Assembly: GCF_018873765.1 (NCBI RefSeq)
Contig: NC_057920.1
Coordinates: 11,607,307 to 11,671,306 of the forward strand
Source of the DNA: Telopea speciosissima
Taxonomy: Eukaryota > Streptophyta > Magnoliopsida > Proteales > Proteaceae
Reading direction: 5' to 3'
DNA: 64,000 bases
Each line of letters starts with the position of its first letter. Within the stretch, counting starts at the first letter, position 1. Below the pieces are notes generated by a model. That model was not told where the DNA came from and did no database searches. It saw nothing but the letters and a program-made list of their open reading frames with translations. The position numbers and the translations under genes were made by a program. This document shows, piece by piece, positions 24,764-35,476 of the stretch.

Positions 24764-25046
24764 TATTGGAAAGCTATTATGCTTTAAAACCAAAGGATGG
24801 AAGAGCAATGGAAGCTTATCAAGATTCAGGATAACATCATATAATGTTTGGACTTATATATATATAGACATATCTCTTCCTCTCTCCCATGCATTGACAA
24901 ATTTGAAACAGAAAAGAGACCTTTATGTTTCTTTATTGGAATTAAATTCACATAACATAATAAACAAAAATGATTTAAAATGAGAACCAACATAATAATA
25001 TCATTTTCTGGTTACCTCTCACACTCTCTCTCTCTCTCCCTGTAAG
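24764..25046. promoter_or_regulatory. 5' region of the NPF gene
   Basis: On the minus strand a TATATATATATA stretch near 24857-24870 sits about 100 bp upstream of the inferred ATG and is a plausible TATA box. The segment also has pyrimidine tracts. Confidence 0.4.
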
Positions 25047-25537
25047 GATGTCAATTCAGAATAGAAACTGAAATGGGTTGTTTAAAATCGAATTGAATTG
25101 AACCAACATAAATCGGTTTGATTTTTATTTCAAAAGCTTGAATCTTTTTTCGGTTTGGTTTGATTCCAATTTCATGACTAAAACCGATGAATCAAACCAA
25201 ATTACATACTTTTTAACTAAGTAAAAAATTGATAAAATGATATTCTTTTTTTTTTACATTTCAATCATATTGTATGATAAATTATATATTTTTGTTTAAT
25301 GTTTGGAAAAAAGTTTAATGGATTATGATCCTAACAAATAAATGTTTTTTCATTAGTGAAGATGTAAAAAGTTTGGTCCAAGCATCTAAAATAGATTTTA
25401 AATTGAATAAAGAATCAGATAAAAACTGAAATTGAACCGACTGATACGGTTTGGTTCGATTTTGAAAATATGTTATTCTTGGGTTGGTTTAGTTTTGATT
25501 TCTACATTTTGTATCTTGAACTGAACCAATTGACACC
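25047..25537. mobile_element. Degenerate hAT-like MITE
   Basis: Begins AAGGATGTCAATTCAG and ends CAATTGACACCTCT, an inverted terminal match to the TAGGGGTGTCAA type. The interior is dominated by GGTTTGGTTCGATT and AAACTGAAATTG words. CT-rich DNA on both sides hides any target duplication. Confidence 0.5.
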
Positions 25538-28500
25538 TCTCTTTCTCTCTCTCTCTCTTTGAGATATATATTCAAATTTTGGTGGTTGTTATCAATGATT
25601 TATAGTATATACTTCTATGGAGATGGACCATATGCATGTTTCAATCAGGTGAAGATGCAGACCACTTGGCCTTATAATAATCAAATGGGTTCTGATACAA
25701 GAACCTCTTAATCTAATGATTGCTTAACAACCTCTATATAAGAAATCTTGGTTTTTCAATGTCAACAACTATCATGAAAATGGTGAATGGAATCCACAGA
25801 TTATTAGAAACCCAATTTGAGTTAAAACTGAAAATACCAATTCTGAAGCAGTAAACAGGAACTGGGTCAGATTAATTAACCAAATCAACTATTTGGGTTG
25901 AAAGTAAAAATACCAAACACCAGCACGAAACTGGAAGCTTAAAGGTCTATTCAATCAAATATAATTTTTACAAAATAAAATAAAAGAAATGAAAAAGTCA
26001 AAGGGTATTGGATCAAGTTGATTATTATACACATAGACGTGCCAAAGTTCCAACCTGAGAAAATTAATTATTTTTAAACTACAGAAGAGATGGGATTAGA
26101 GACCATTTAAACAGTATTTGCATATAATTTAGTACTTTTGGTGGTTTGTTGTGCACAAAACCACAAACAAAAATATGAGAAATAAAATAGTAAAGATTGT
26201 TTTATCATGTCTTTAAATGAAGCTTGTCACGTTGAAAGATTGACGGGTGCCTCTACCCTCAATCCTATATACAATAATAGGATGGTAGATTATAATTAAG
26301 ATATCATGTGGCAGCTTAGTGCCTTAGTTGCAACCCAATTTAACAGCACTAATCAACTTGTCTAATTGTAGATCTTCTAATCTCTTGTTGGGGTTATGAG
26401 GTCTTGGATTCTAGGCACATGGATTTGTTGGTTGATTTTGAAGGGTCATTAAGAGGTCATAGGGCTTGAAGTAGTCCAATCGGAATAGCATTGGGTATTT
26501 TCACTTTCGACCCAAATAGTTGATTTTTTAGGGTTATATGGGTATGTCGATAAATTTTAGTTATATAATATTGCAATGATTTTGTAGCGAATTCATTTTC
26601 TGTACTCTGAGAGAGATGTGAAGACAAGTGTTTGTAACCCTCTCACCAGTTTGGAAGTGTCTTTATCCATATCCTCCATTTTGATGTAATAGGGTCTATA
26701 CGCCACCTGTATGTATTTATCTTTCACGCTAAATCAATGGACATAGTGAAAGAAATACTTCACGATTCGTATACAAGACATTCATAAAGTCAGAGAGGAG
26801 AAAGAGAGTGTCAGAGAATATTAGTAATAGTATATATCTGTATGTCAAAACGCGTATTGGTCAAAATTGTTGCATTATCAGCTAGTCATGTATCCAATTC
26901 TAAGCCAATATGACTTCACAAGTTGTTAAAATACTTTTAAAATTGTTTTAATAGTGAGTCATATTTAAAAACAAAAGGAGGGACACAACCCAATACATGA
27001 TCAAATTAATACATTCAATCACTTTACTTACATGATAGGGCATGTGAAGAGCATTCCTTCACTTCCATTGGTTGTTTTTCCATGAAAAGCACACATTAGA
27101 TAACTAGTCTATTTGCCACATTACATGGCACAACTAACTGTTCTGTTCTGGATAATTCAAAGAAAAATATGATACATGACAAGGTACATGATTTTCGCAT
27201 AGTACCTATCCTATAGTTAGGTTTTTCACATCAATCATCTTTCTATATTTTTTTAATAAATTACACTTAGGGTACCTAATGTTTCGAGAAATTATTGTAA
27301 AAGTAGCCAATGGGATACTTAAACAATGATATCGTCTGTTAATTTTAAGGATGTAAAAGGATTGAATTTAGTCGGATAGTGGCATTATCATATTTGTATC
27401 CGATTATTTTCGGACGGATTCAAATAGTTTTTAGATAGTGATTTTTTTAATATGAATTCTCCTAAATGGATATGAATGTGGATCGAATACGAATATTTGA
27501 CTATCTGTTGACATCTTTATGATTTTGTTGATGATTAAGGTTGAGACTTGAGAATTCAACAACTATCCTTTCTTCCACTCTCTCTCTGAATCTTTGATTT
27601 TCTTACGTTTTTATTTTTATTTTTGACAAAGATATATTTCAAACATTTTATTATTATTGGATTGTTAAACGAATCGGATAATAATCGGTCAGATAGGGGG
27701 AGGGATTATCATATTCGTATTCAATTAGTTTTCGGACGGATTCGGATTCTTCTAAATGGATATGAATGCAGATCGAATACAGATTTTCGAAGACAATTAA
27801 CTTTAATTAGAATTTTTTCAGAAAGCCAACCACCTATATTCCAGAATATAAATCTTAGACATAACTGCAACCAGATTCCAAATCAAAATCTATTCCAAGT
27901 CCAGGTAGTTCCTCGATCCATTCCATTAACCTCTTAAGATTCCTATTCCATTTGCATCAACATTATTCTCTAAAACAGTGAATTAAAAATCACAATTATG
28001 GCAACCCTGGATTTTTTTAATGAATAAACTAGCAGTCCAGTGAAGCAAAAGGTGAGCTATCAGTGAAGAAGTCACAAAGCAAGAGAGAGGATCAATACAA
28101 ATAGAGGGTCTGGACTGATTCACAACAAATGGTGAAATTGCTAAAGGAATCAAAGATATAGATGATAGCCATGGGAATTTAGATAGATCATAGTTCAGAC
28201 CCATCTCAAAAGAAGCAAAGGTAGAGCCATGACATTGTCTAACATGGTACATTTCACATTTCTCTGAAGATGTTTTCGATATATAGCTTACATATGCCAC
28301 TCTTGGCATAGGCATTAGACTGTCTGATCCATTCTACAGAGTCCTCTGTCTTGAAGAACCTGTCAGCCATTTTATCATCTCATCCTGGTTTAGCTGTTCT
28401 ATACCACATTACCACCACTCAAATCAGCCCCAGAATAGTTAGACTCATATTGCACAGACAGGCAGCAAGATGAACCAGATTAAAAATCATGGCTGCCTGA

Positions 28501-28865
28501 TACATGCAACAATACAAATTAAGTGGCCAAGCTCATCCCAACTGAAACTAGGGAGCAGCAAGCACATGGTTGTAGGCATATCTTTACCACATTACACTCT
28601 GAACACAGTGGTCAATGTTTCAGGAAATTCTATCAAGCTCACAGAGTCACACCTATTGCATAATGCCAAATTTAAAATTAAAAAAAAAAAAAGAAGCTGC
28701 TTGTAGCAGCAAAGTAATCTTTACTATTCTTCCTCTACTTGATAAACAAAAGATGCTTTTCCACAATCAAGGCAGAGCAGACAACACATGATACATGGGC
28801 AAAAAGATTTCCAGGAACTCATTTATACATTACAAATGCTAGAATAAACTAAAACATTGGCATTT
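25538..28865. other. Intergenic region between NPF and SKIP
   Basis: No gene seen. Two diverged copies of a repeat (about 27345-27510 and 27655-27795) share TTTTCGGACGGATTC and AAATGGATATGAATG, then GATCGAATAC; they look like hAT-like MITE fragments. The right end is the 3' flank of SKIP. Confidence 0.5.
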
Positions 28866-30020
28866 CTAGTGTCCCCATTCGAACCCAATTCGAGTTCTGC
28901 CAGACCCTTTATCATGGCCATCACGCATCGAAGATCCAGCACTTGCACTCATGGTCCCTCCACTACCAACTTTTTCCATTGCCTTCTTACCCTTCTTCAC
29001 CTCCATTAAGAACTCCTCAGCAGCCTTCTCAAAATCAACTGGCCCAGTTCTTGGACCTGCCATCTCAAGGGCACCAGTAAATCCTTTATCAGCCTTGAAA
29101 CGGTCTGTCTTCATAATCTTCTCCAGCTGCTCGTCTGCACCTCCATACATATCAGCGTCTGCATCCTTCTTGGGTTTGTACAAGCTGGAGAGTGTAGATT
29201 GAGCAGTAAAGAGGCCTTTATCATATAAGTTGTATTGATCATCCGTAGCAAATCCAGAGTCCATTCCTTTCTCCTGGTTGAAGAGCCTCTGGTCATACAT
29301 CAACTCACCACGTGCAGCTCCAGTACTAGCCATACCAAGTGCAACCTTCTCACTGATATCACGATCTCTATCTCTAGTAATCTTACTCTTCTTCCCCATT
29401 GCAGCATCTTTTGCTTCCAACCGTCTTTCACGCTCCCTCTCCCGACGATGTTCTTCACGTATCTTTTCTCGTAGCAACCGCTCCTCTCTCTCCTCCTTCG
29501 TCTCCCTTGGGGGCTCCCTATCTCTCTCCTTCACCCGTTCACCATCACCCCTCATTTCACTGTCCATCATGCCCTTGTCAGCAGGGACGGGAACAGCAGC
29601 AGGAGCTGCACCACCAGTCGTCTCAGAACGAGCTTTCTGAGCCAATGCACGCAGCTTTTGCTCCTTCCTTTCCTTGTCTTTCTGCCACATTTCTTTCTGG
29701 ACCTTTGCTCTCATTGCAACAGCTTCTCTAGCCTTCTGTTCTGCAACATTCAATGACTCCGAAACCTGGGCAAATTTGTCATTGACTTGAACCTCATGTA
29801 GACCTCTTCCATCCGCTGCCAGACACTTATCAAGTGGGATGGTATACCCTTTTGGATTTTTCCAATTTGAGATGCAAGGATTGACCTTAGCAGCAGCCGA
29901 ACGCTCGGCCTCCCTGGTATTGAAGCGTTGCTTGAACCAAGGGTCATTCGAGTAGTCATAAAACGTTGCAGTCGAGCACTTTGCAGGAGGAAGCAGGTCT
30001 TTCAGAGCCACCATGACCAC
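28866..30020 (-). CDS. SKIP: Shortened SKIP (SNW/SKI-interacting protein), 384 aa, core of SNW region missing
   Basis: SKIP is a nuclear protein of the spliceosome and of transcription complexes; in Arabidopsis it works in clock, flowering and stress responses. The N-terminus (ALKDLLPPAKCSTATFYDYS, NDPWFKQRF) is followed at once by PCISNWKNPKGYTIPLDK. In full-length plant SKIP about 200 residues lie between these points. The remainder is well kept: VAEQKAREAVAMRAKVQKEM, the charged REEHRRERERERRLEAKDAA stretch, MGKKSKITRDRDRDISEKVA, FNQEKGMDSGFATDDQYNLY and IGFEWGH at the end. A second gap removes the conserved DPFGLD motif near the C-terminus (VDFEKAAEEFLMEVKK). Both gaps keep frame. The usual start MxxLKDLLPP could be the second Met at 30014. 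It could be a functional short paralogue or an early pseudogene. Confidence 0.9.
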   Translation of the reverse strand: MVMVALKDLLPPAKCSTATFYDYSNDPWFKQRFNTREAERSAAAKVNPCISNWKNPKGYTIPLDKCLAADGRGLHEVQVNDKFAQVSESLNVAEQKAREAVAMRAKVQKEMWQKDKERKEQKLRALAQKARSETTGGAAPAAVPVPADKGMMDSEMRGDGERVKERDREPPRETKEEREERLLREKIREEHRRERERERRLEAKDAAMGKKSKITRDRDRDISEKVALGMASTGAARGELMYDQRLFNQEKGMDSGFATDDQYNLYDKGLFTAQSTLSSLYKPKKDADADMYGGADEQLEKIMKTDRFKADKGFTGALEMAGPRTGPVDFEKAAEEFLMEVKKGKKAMEKVGSGGTMSASAGSSMRDGHDKGSGRTRIGFEWGH

Positions 30021-33000
30021 ACCAGGGCAAAGCGAGAACCTGATGAAAGATAAGGATTGAGCAACCTGAAAGGGGAAAAAAACGGAAAATACATTAGAGA
30101 AAAAAACAAATAATCCTTATACATAGATGCAGACATGAAAAGAAACCTTCATTAGAGATCTTGAACCGAGAAAAGGCATGAATCTTAGGAAGGGGAGAAA
30201 TAGAAATTTAAACAACAAAACCCTAAACATAGATTCAATGACAACAGAGTCCCCAAATCATACAATGGAATCAAAGAGATGCATACACATTTTTAGATAA
30301 TATTTTGAATCTTTGATACAGAAACCAAAACCCTAAATCAGGATTTTGTAAAAAGTACTCAAATCTAATACCCAAAAGCAAATTTCATTGCATAATAATA
30401 GACAGTTAGATTTTTATTATACTATGAGAATGAAGTATCTAAGGAGGTAATTACTACAATGGTAAGAGCACCGCTAATGGTCCACTCAGAAGGGGTGGAT
30501 AATACAATTAAAGCCTCTCCAGTTGTGATAGCCTATCTGGAAGTTATTGGAACACAGAATACATAGAAGAGATACAAGCACTGAAGACAAACAGTACCAC
30601 AAAAATATAGAGAAAAACTCTTGAATTATTACTTGAAAGCAAAATTTCAACTTCAAAACCAGTTATACAGTTACTTGGTTACATCAAGCATGCATTAAGA
30701 ACCTGGTAATAAATAGGAGAGGAAAAACCCATTAAAGTACAGCCTCCTTATCAAGCAACCATTCCTGAGCAATTCTTACAATTACAGATGAATTTTTTTT
30801 TTGGGGGGGGGGGGGGGACCAAATTCTTGGTCTCGACTGTATAGTTATAAGAATCCGACCAAAGTTGTATTCCTACTATAAGGCCAGTGAAATTTTTGGG
30901 AAGATAAACCACAAGCTTATGCAGCTAGTGTTCTATTAAATCAACCATCCAAAAGAGAGAAGCTGAACAAATACCCATTTTTCAAATCAACCAATCATAG
31001 CTAAAGAGAGAAGATCTCAAGAAATATTCCAACAACAACTCAGCCATATCCCAACTATCTCAAGAAATATTCCAACGGAAACAAATCAAACAAGATTGTC
31101 CTGGAAGACAAATAATCTCTATTGATAAATTACTATTGAAGAAAAATTAAGGTGGCACACAATATAAGAAATGCAACGGAAGGTACATAAAATGCATTAA
31201 ATTCGGGTTCTGACAGTAGACTCTGTAAGGAGCAAAAAGAGGAACACAGAAATGATTTTTTCTAACCAATCTAATAACAGTGACAAACCAAACCATAATC
31301 CCAATGATAACCTACAGCTGTTGCTGCAAGGTTACAGCCAGATGATTCCAGCTTAGTTGAGATTTTTATCTCTCCTTTCAGTTGAAGACGTATGTAATCT
31401 TCTGCAGATGTTAATAATGGCTTTTATTTGGGCATTTTGAAAGAAAGAAATTCAAAATGTTTTGAGGACTATTGAGTATTGACCTGATATCTTTTTTTTT
31501 GGGCTTTATTTTGAGGCATTTCTTCAGAATCCATATGCTAGTTCTGATCCTTATGTCTAAATATTGTTCATATTTATTATCTCGTGAGTCAAATGCAGTG
31601 TAGCTCCAATTTGGAAGCTTCTGCTAACCTGGGGTATTAGAAGAGTTTCTTTACAAAAGCTCCATTCTGGTTTCTTGGATTTCCAAAAAAGAAAGTTTGC
31701 TGAAATATTTAATTTTAAATGAAAGTAGTGTCCAACCAAAGCCATATCTGAGCTTATTTAAAGTGGATTTGAGTTAATTATGGGATACACTATGTTTAGT
31801 GGCGTGTTGTTGCTTCACTTGTTTTGCATACAATGTTTTTTCCTTCAGATGCGGGGTAAGAATGTTGCTAGATATTAACATCTGCAAAAGATTACATACA
31901 TCTTCCACTGAAAGGAGAAATAAAAATTTGAACTAAGCTGAATCATATCACCAGAATAAATCACTAAATACAGGAATGCATCATATTCTGATGTGAAATT
32001 GATGAGTACTGCCAGAATGATCAAGCTATTGGTCCCTAAGACCATATTCCATGCATGTGACACACAAGTCAGGAGAATCCTTCACTTCTTAATTTCATCA
32101 AGAAGTCACTAGTCTTTCCCCATCAGTACGTTTCTCTTTGGTTAAAAAGAATTAAAGAGGATTTGAGTATCAAGTTACTTGGACCTAGTTTTGAGCTAGG
32201 AAACTTTGCGGCAGTACCATAGGAGGATCAGTAATACAGAAGTTTATAATCCTAGATGACTATCTCTGTTTGCGAGGCAGGGTCTGTAAAAAGGAATATT
32301 ATATTCTATAACATAGCACCTAAACCAGATTCCTTGAAGTAAAAAATTCATGACATATGACTAAAGTTTCTAATCATTTATTCATTTTCCTCTACTAAGC
32401 AGGGCATAAAAAAATAGTTGTGAAAGACATATGGTCTAAATGGAAATGAGCATGGAATCAATGTGTCTCAAAAAGAGCATAACATCCCTTTGACAAAAGC
32501 TTCATAAGCCTTGTAATAGAGCATATCATCCAAATGGAGTGGGAGGGGATCCCAGTTCAGCTACACAAAATCTGCTTCTCATAACAACCCTTTTTTAGGA
32601 ATCCTGCCTATGATTGGGAGGAGCTTTTATACTTTGTTTTGGTTTTGTTTGTTTTTCATTCTATCCAGGAAAGGCTCTTATTTTCTCTAGCTTTCCTAAG
32701 ACCAGTCTGAGTCAGCCTTACACTAGTCTATATAAGCATTTACAAGCTTACAGTCACCCCACGATTTTTGTTGAATGAAATTTGCTTTCAGCTTAAGGTT
32801 CTGTGGGATTCAGAACGTGTTCTGCTTTCAGTTGTTGTTGTTAACTCTGGTTTAAGGGTTTCAGTTCACTAGTTAACATCTGTTTTCTGGTAACCTACTT
32901 CAAGTACACTTCCTATCTTAACTTTGGTTTATTGTCATAAAATCCTGCCATCGAATTCTGCTATTCTAGTTTCCTGAACTAGTACCATCAGGATTTCCTC

Positions 33001-33271
33001 ATAGCCGAGAATACTAGTTCATCACATTATGATCCAACTTTGTGGGAACAACCACCTGTCTGAAACAAACCTTCGACCAGAATTTGGCCTCAAATCCGAT
33101 CTGTCTTTGATCAGATATTTAATCTTCTCTAATCTGGTTTACAGTTCCTTAACTATGGTTCTAAAAATCCTAAGCTCCAAGTCGAGTAGAATACCCATTA
33201 CTTTATTTCTTCCAGAACTCGACATTCTCATATTCCCTTACCTATTCTCGTTTAATTTTTTATCCTACCCA

Positions 33272-33313
<42 letters not shown>

Positions 33314-33510
33314 GGCTTACCTGAAATGAATTGGAAGAAACTCAGATCTTCGGCTACGGCTCTGAAACAGAGAGGAGCAGTTCACAGACGGTGGAGAATT
33401 TCAATAGGGCTGTGTAAACCAAAAGCATATATATATAACAGAAATTTTGAGATTGCCAGAAGAAAACAGAAGAGAAGCCCAAATCCGCAACGGAGACGAA
33501 CACCAAAATC
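30021..33510 (-). other. SKIP 5'UTR: noncoding exon 1, 3.26-kb intron, start of exon 2
   Basis: On the minus strand exon 2 begins at 30065 after TTTTCCCCTTTCAG. Noncoding exon 1 ends at 33321 with CAG/GTAAGCC. The intron is 30066-33320. Exon 1 extends to about 33510. A (GA)n tract of about 32 bp (plus strand) lies just inside the intron at 33279-33310. Normal splice signals and a 5'UTR intron show that this SKIP locus arose by DNA duplication or internal deletion, not as a spliced retrocopy. Confidence 0.7.
31337..31955. repeat. Inverted-repeat element in SKIP 5'UTR intron
   Basis: The left arm (about 31350-31418) reads AGCTTAGTTGAGATTTTTAT, CTCCTTTCAGT and CTGCAGATGTTAATA. The right arm (about 31870-31942) is its reverse: TATTAACATCTGCAAAAGAT, ACTGAAAGGAG, ATAAAAATTTGAACTAAGCT. 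About 450 bp of spacer separates them. It looks like a non-autonomous TIR or foldback element. Confidence 0.6.
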
Positions 33511-33676
33511 CTAGTCGTACCAACCCTCTTAACGGTTATGGTTTTTTCACTAATTTGTGTTTACCACGTGGCCAACTTTGATTGGGTTGACACATGACAA
33601 ATAAGGTCAGGACTTGGGATCTACGTGTCAAAAAATTCAATCCCACGTGGCAAATATGAATATTGCTCCAAAACCG
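33511..33676. promoter_or_regulatory. Divergent SKIP/serpin 1 promoter with two G-boxes
   Basis: Perfect CACGTG G-boxes lie at 33565-33570 and 33644-33649, with an ACGTG core between them at 33623-33627. The same arrangement is kept in unit B (39457-39462, 39502-39506, 39524-39529). SKIP is transcribed leftward and the serpin rightward, so the ancestral intergenic region was about 480 bp and probably bidirectional. G-boxes bind bZIP and bHLH factors of ABA and light signalling. In unit A an insertion now separates them from the serpin. Confidence 0.6.
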
Positions 33677-33729
33677 CTTCTTTTTGTTTTTTTTTTTTGA
33701 ATTGAATTGGGAGTTTTTTAGATTTTTTG

Positions 33730-35241
33730 AGAAAATTATTTAAACACCCCTGTACTATGGCCATTTTGCTTATGATCATCAACGTTTCAAACAATTACTT
33801 AACACCCTCTGAAACCTGACGGTGTTAGTTTGCTGTTAGTGGTTGAATGAAAAAATCCATTTTACCCTTATCACATATTCAATAGAAAAACAGTGAAATA
33901 GGTTGAATGGATAAGTCCATTTTACCCTTATTACATATTCAATAAACAGTGAAATTGATATATTTACCCCCCTTACCCTCCTCCTTCTTCCTGCAACACC
34001 ACTGCCCCTACCCCCTACTGCATTGCATCTGCAACAAGACTGTTCGGTGCCCGTGGAATGGAAAAAAAATAATTTGAAATGACCTTATGAATTCCATATT
34101 TCTAGATACAAAGGTTGGTTCTAGGGTTCTTGGGGATTGATTCCATCTCATTTTAAATTCAGAGACAGAATAGAAATTGGTGCTCAAGAACCCAAAATCC
34201 AGTCCAAAAAGAACCAAACATAAGAAATTTGTAAGGATCCCTCGTTTTTTCAATCTTAGACGTTAATGAAATTTTTTCAATTTCTCAAACGAATTTCCCG
34301 CCCCCCATCCGTAGAGCACCTTTCCAATTCAATAAAAACGAAATTCCTTCAGTAATCAAGGTTTAACAGCTAAACATATGGTTTCAAAACCGGAGTTGTT
34401 CAACCAATGCTCCCAAGAAAAAAGTTTCAAATCTGATCGAATTACCTTGGAAATTTGCCGGCCTAGCCAAACCTGGATTTTTCTCATTTGATTCAGCCAT
34501 ATTGATTATCTACAAGAAAAATCCACAAGACGAAAAGAACCTAATTCAGACCACCTTTATAGTTCATAAACCCATAAACCCATTATAGATAGATAAAACC
34601 CCGGTAGCGACAAGCAGGAAGGCATAAAAAAGAAAGGTCAAACACACAAAACCCAGAAGGCAAATTCACAAAGATAATCTCATAAGAACAATGATCCAGA
34701 AACCTACAGAGACCCTTCTACCAATCTGTGGGCTTTCGACGAACAAGCCGAAATTCCAACCTTCCAGGGTCAATATTGATCATCCACCGGAATTCCCAAC
34801 TCCTAACCCGAAGAAAAGAGGGAACTACATAGAGGACTCTATTGAAATAATCAATAGAGTCCAATTCGACCTTTCCGGCTGCCCCTTTTTTTTCTTCACG
34901 CACAACCATTATGCTTTTGTTCTCTTTGATTCTGACTCGACCTTTCAAGCTTAATCTTCAAGGATGCCTTTATGGTTTTTGAAACAGCAGCCATGGCTGC
35001 GGGTTTTTTTTTCGGTTGCAGGAGGAAGGAGGAGGAGAAGGGGTAAATATGTCACTTCACTACACCTTAAGGGTAGTTTAAGTATTTACAAAATATTTAA
35101 CCCATGGTAACGGTAACTGACTAATGGACAAGGTTACTTGAAAGAAATGGTAAACTACAGGGGATGTTCAAGTAATTGTTTAAAAAATTAGAAAGAATAA
35201 ATAATTACACCATAATAAAGGAGGTGTTCAAGTAATTTTCT
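33730..35241. mobile_element. 1.5-kb TIR element (Mutator-like, non-autonomous) in the serpin 1 promoter
   Basis: Ends are AGAAAATTATTTAAACACCC and (reverse of right end) AGAAAATTACTTGAACACCT. Further inside, TTTACCCC / CTCCTCCTTC and CTGCAAC recur inverted near 33965 and 35030, so the TIRs are long and imperfect. The left arm has a 56-bp tandem repeat (about 33840-33955). The middle holds a perfect 11-bp palindrome arm pair GGACTCTATTG at 34834-34862. No transposase is seen. The larger insert between units A and B is bracketed by CTTCTTTTT (33677-33685 and 35338-35346), which would fit a 9-bp Mutator target duplication but does not sit at the TIR ends. Confidence 0.55.
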
Positions 35242-35278
35242 ATATAATTTTCTTTAAGTCGGAACTGGGAAGGGAGAC

Positions 35279-35340
35279 ATGAAGCGCACCACTGCTCACC
35301 AGACTTGAGGACATGAAGCGCGCCACTGCTCACCAGACTT
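35279..35340 (-). repeat. Tandem pair of SINE-head fragments before serpin 1
   Basis: GACATGAAGCGC(A/G)CC, then ACTGCTCACCAGACTT, occurs twice back to back. Its reverse complement matches the head of the SINE candidate at 2786-2808 with one mismatch in about 23. Absent from unit B. Confidence 0.55.
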
Positions 35341-35476
35341 CTTTTTACTTTCTTTACCCCGCAAAAGTCCACTGTCTTTACTCCTTCGATTCGCCGAGCA
35401 TCCATTCTTGCCGATACTCGAACTTTAATCTCATTCAATCGCAGCGGCGTTTTCTTTTCTGCATTGAGCTTTCGAT

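Noticed and set aside
28951-29731. Overlapping plus-strand frames opposite SKIP
   Set aside because: Ser/Leu-rich antisense shadows of the charged SKIP coding sequence.
28866-30020. SKIP as a processed retrocopy (intronless coding region)
   Set aside because: The locus keeps a 5'UTR intron with good splice sites and its own promoter; plant SKIP coding regions can be intronless anyway.
33326-33514. 62-residue plus-strand open frame (starts MNWKKLRSSATALKQ)
   Set aside because: It is the reverse strand of the SKIP noncoding first exon; no family match, and the unit B copy has no equivalent frame.
34691-34954. 87-residue frame inside the TIR element before serpin 1
   Set aside because: Open on both strands over the same interval, no domain. 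Considered as a captured gene fragment (Pack-MULE) but there is no evidence for a parent gene.
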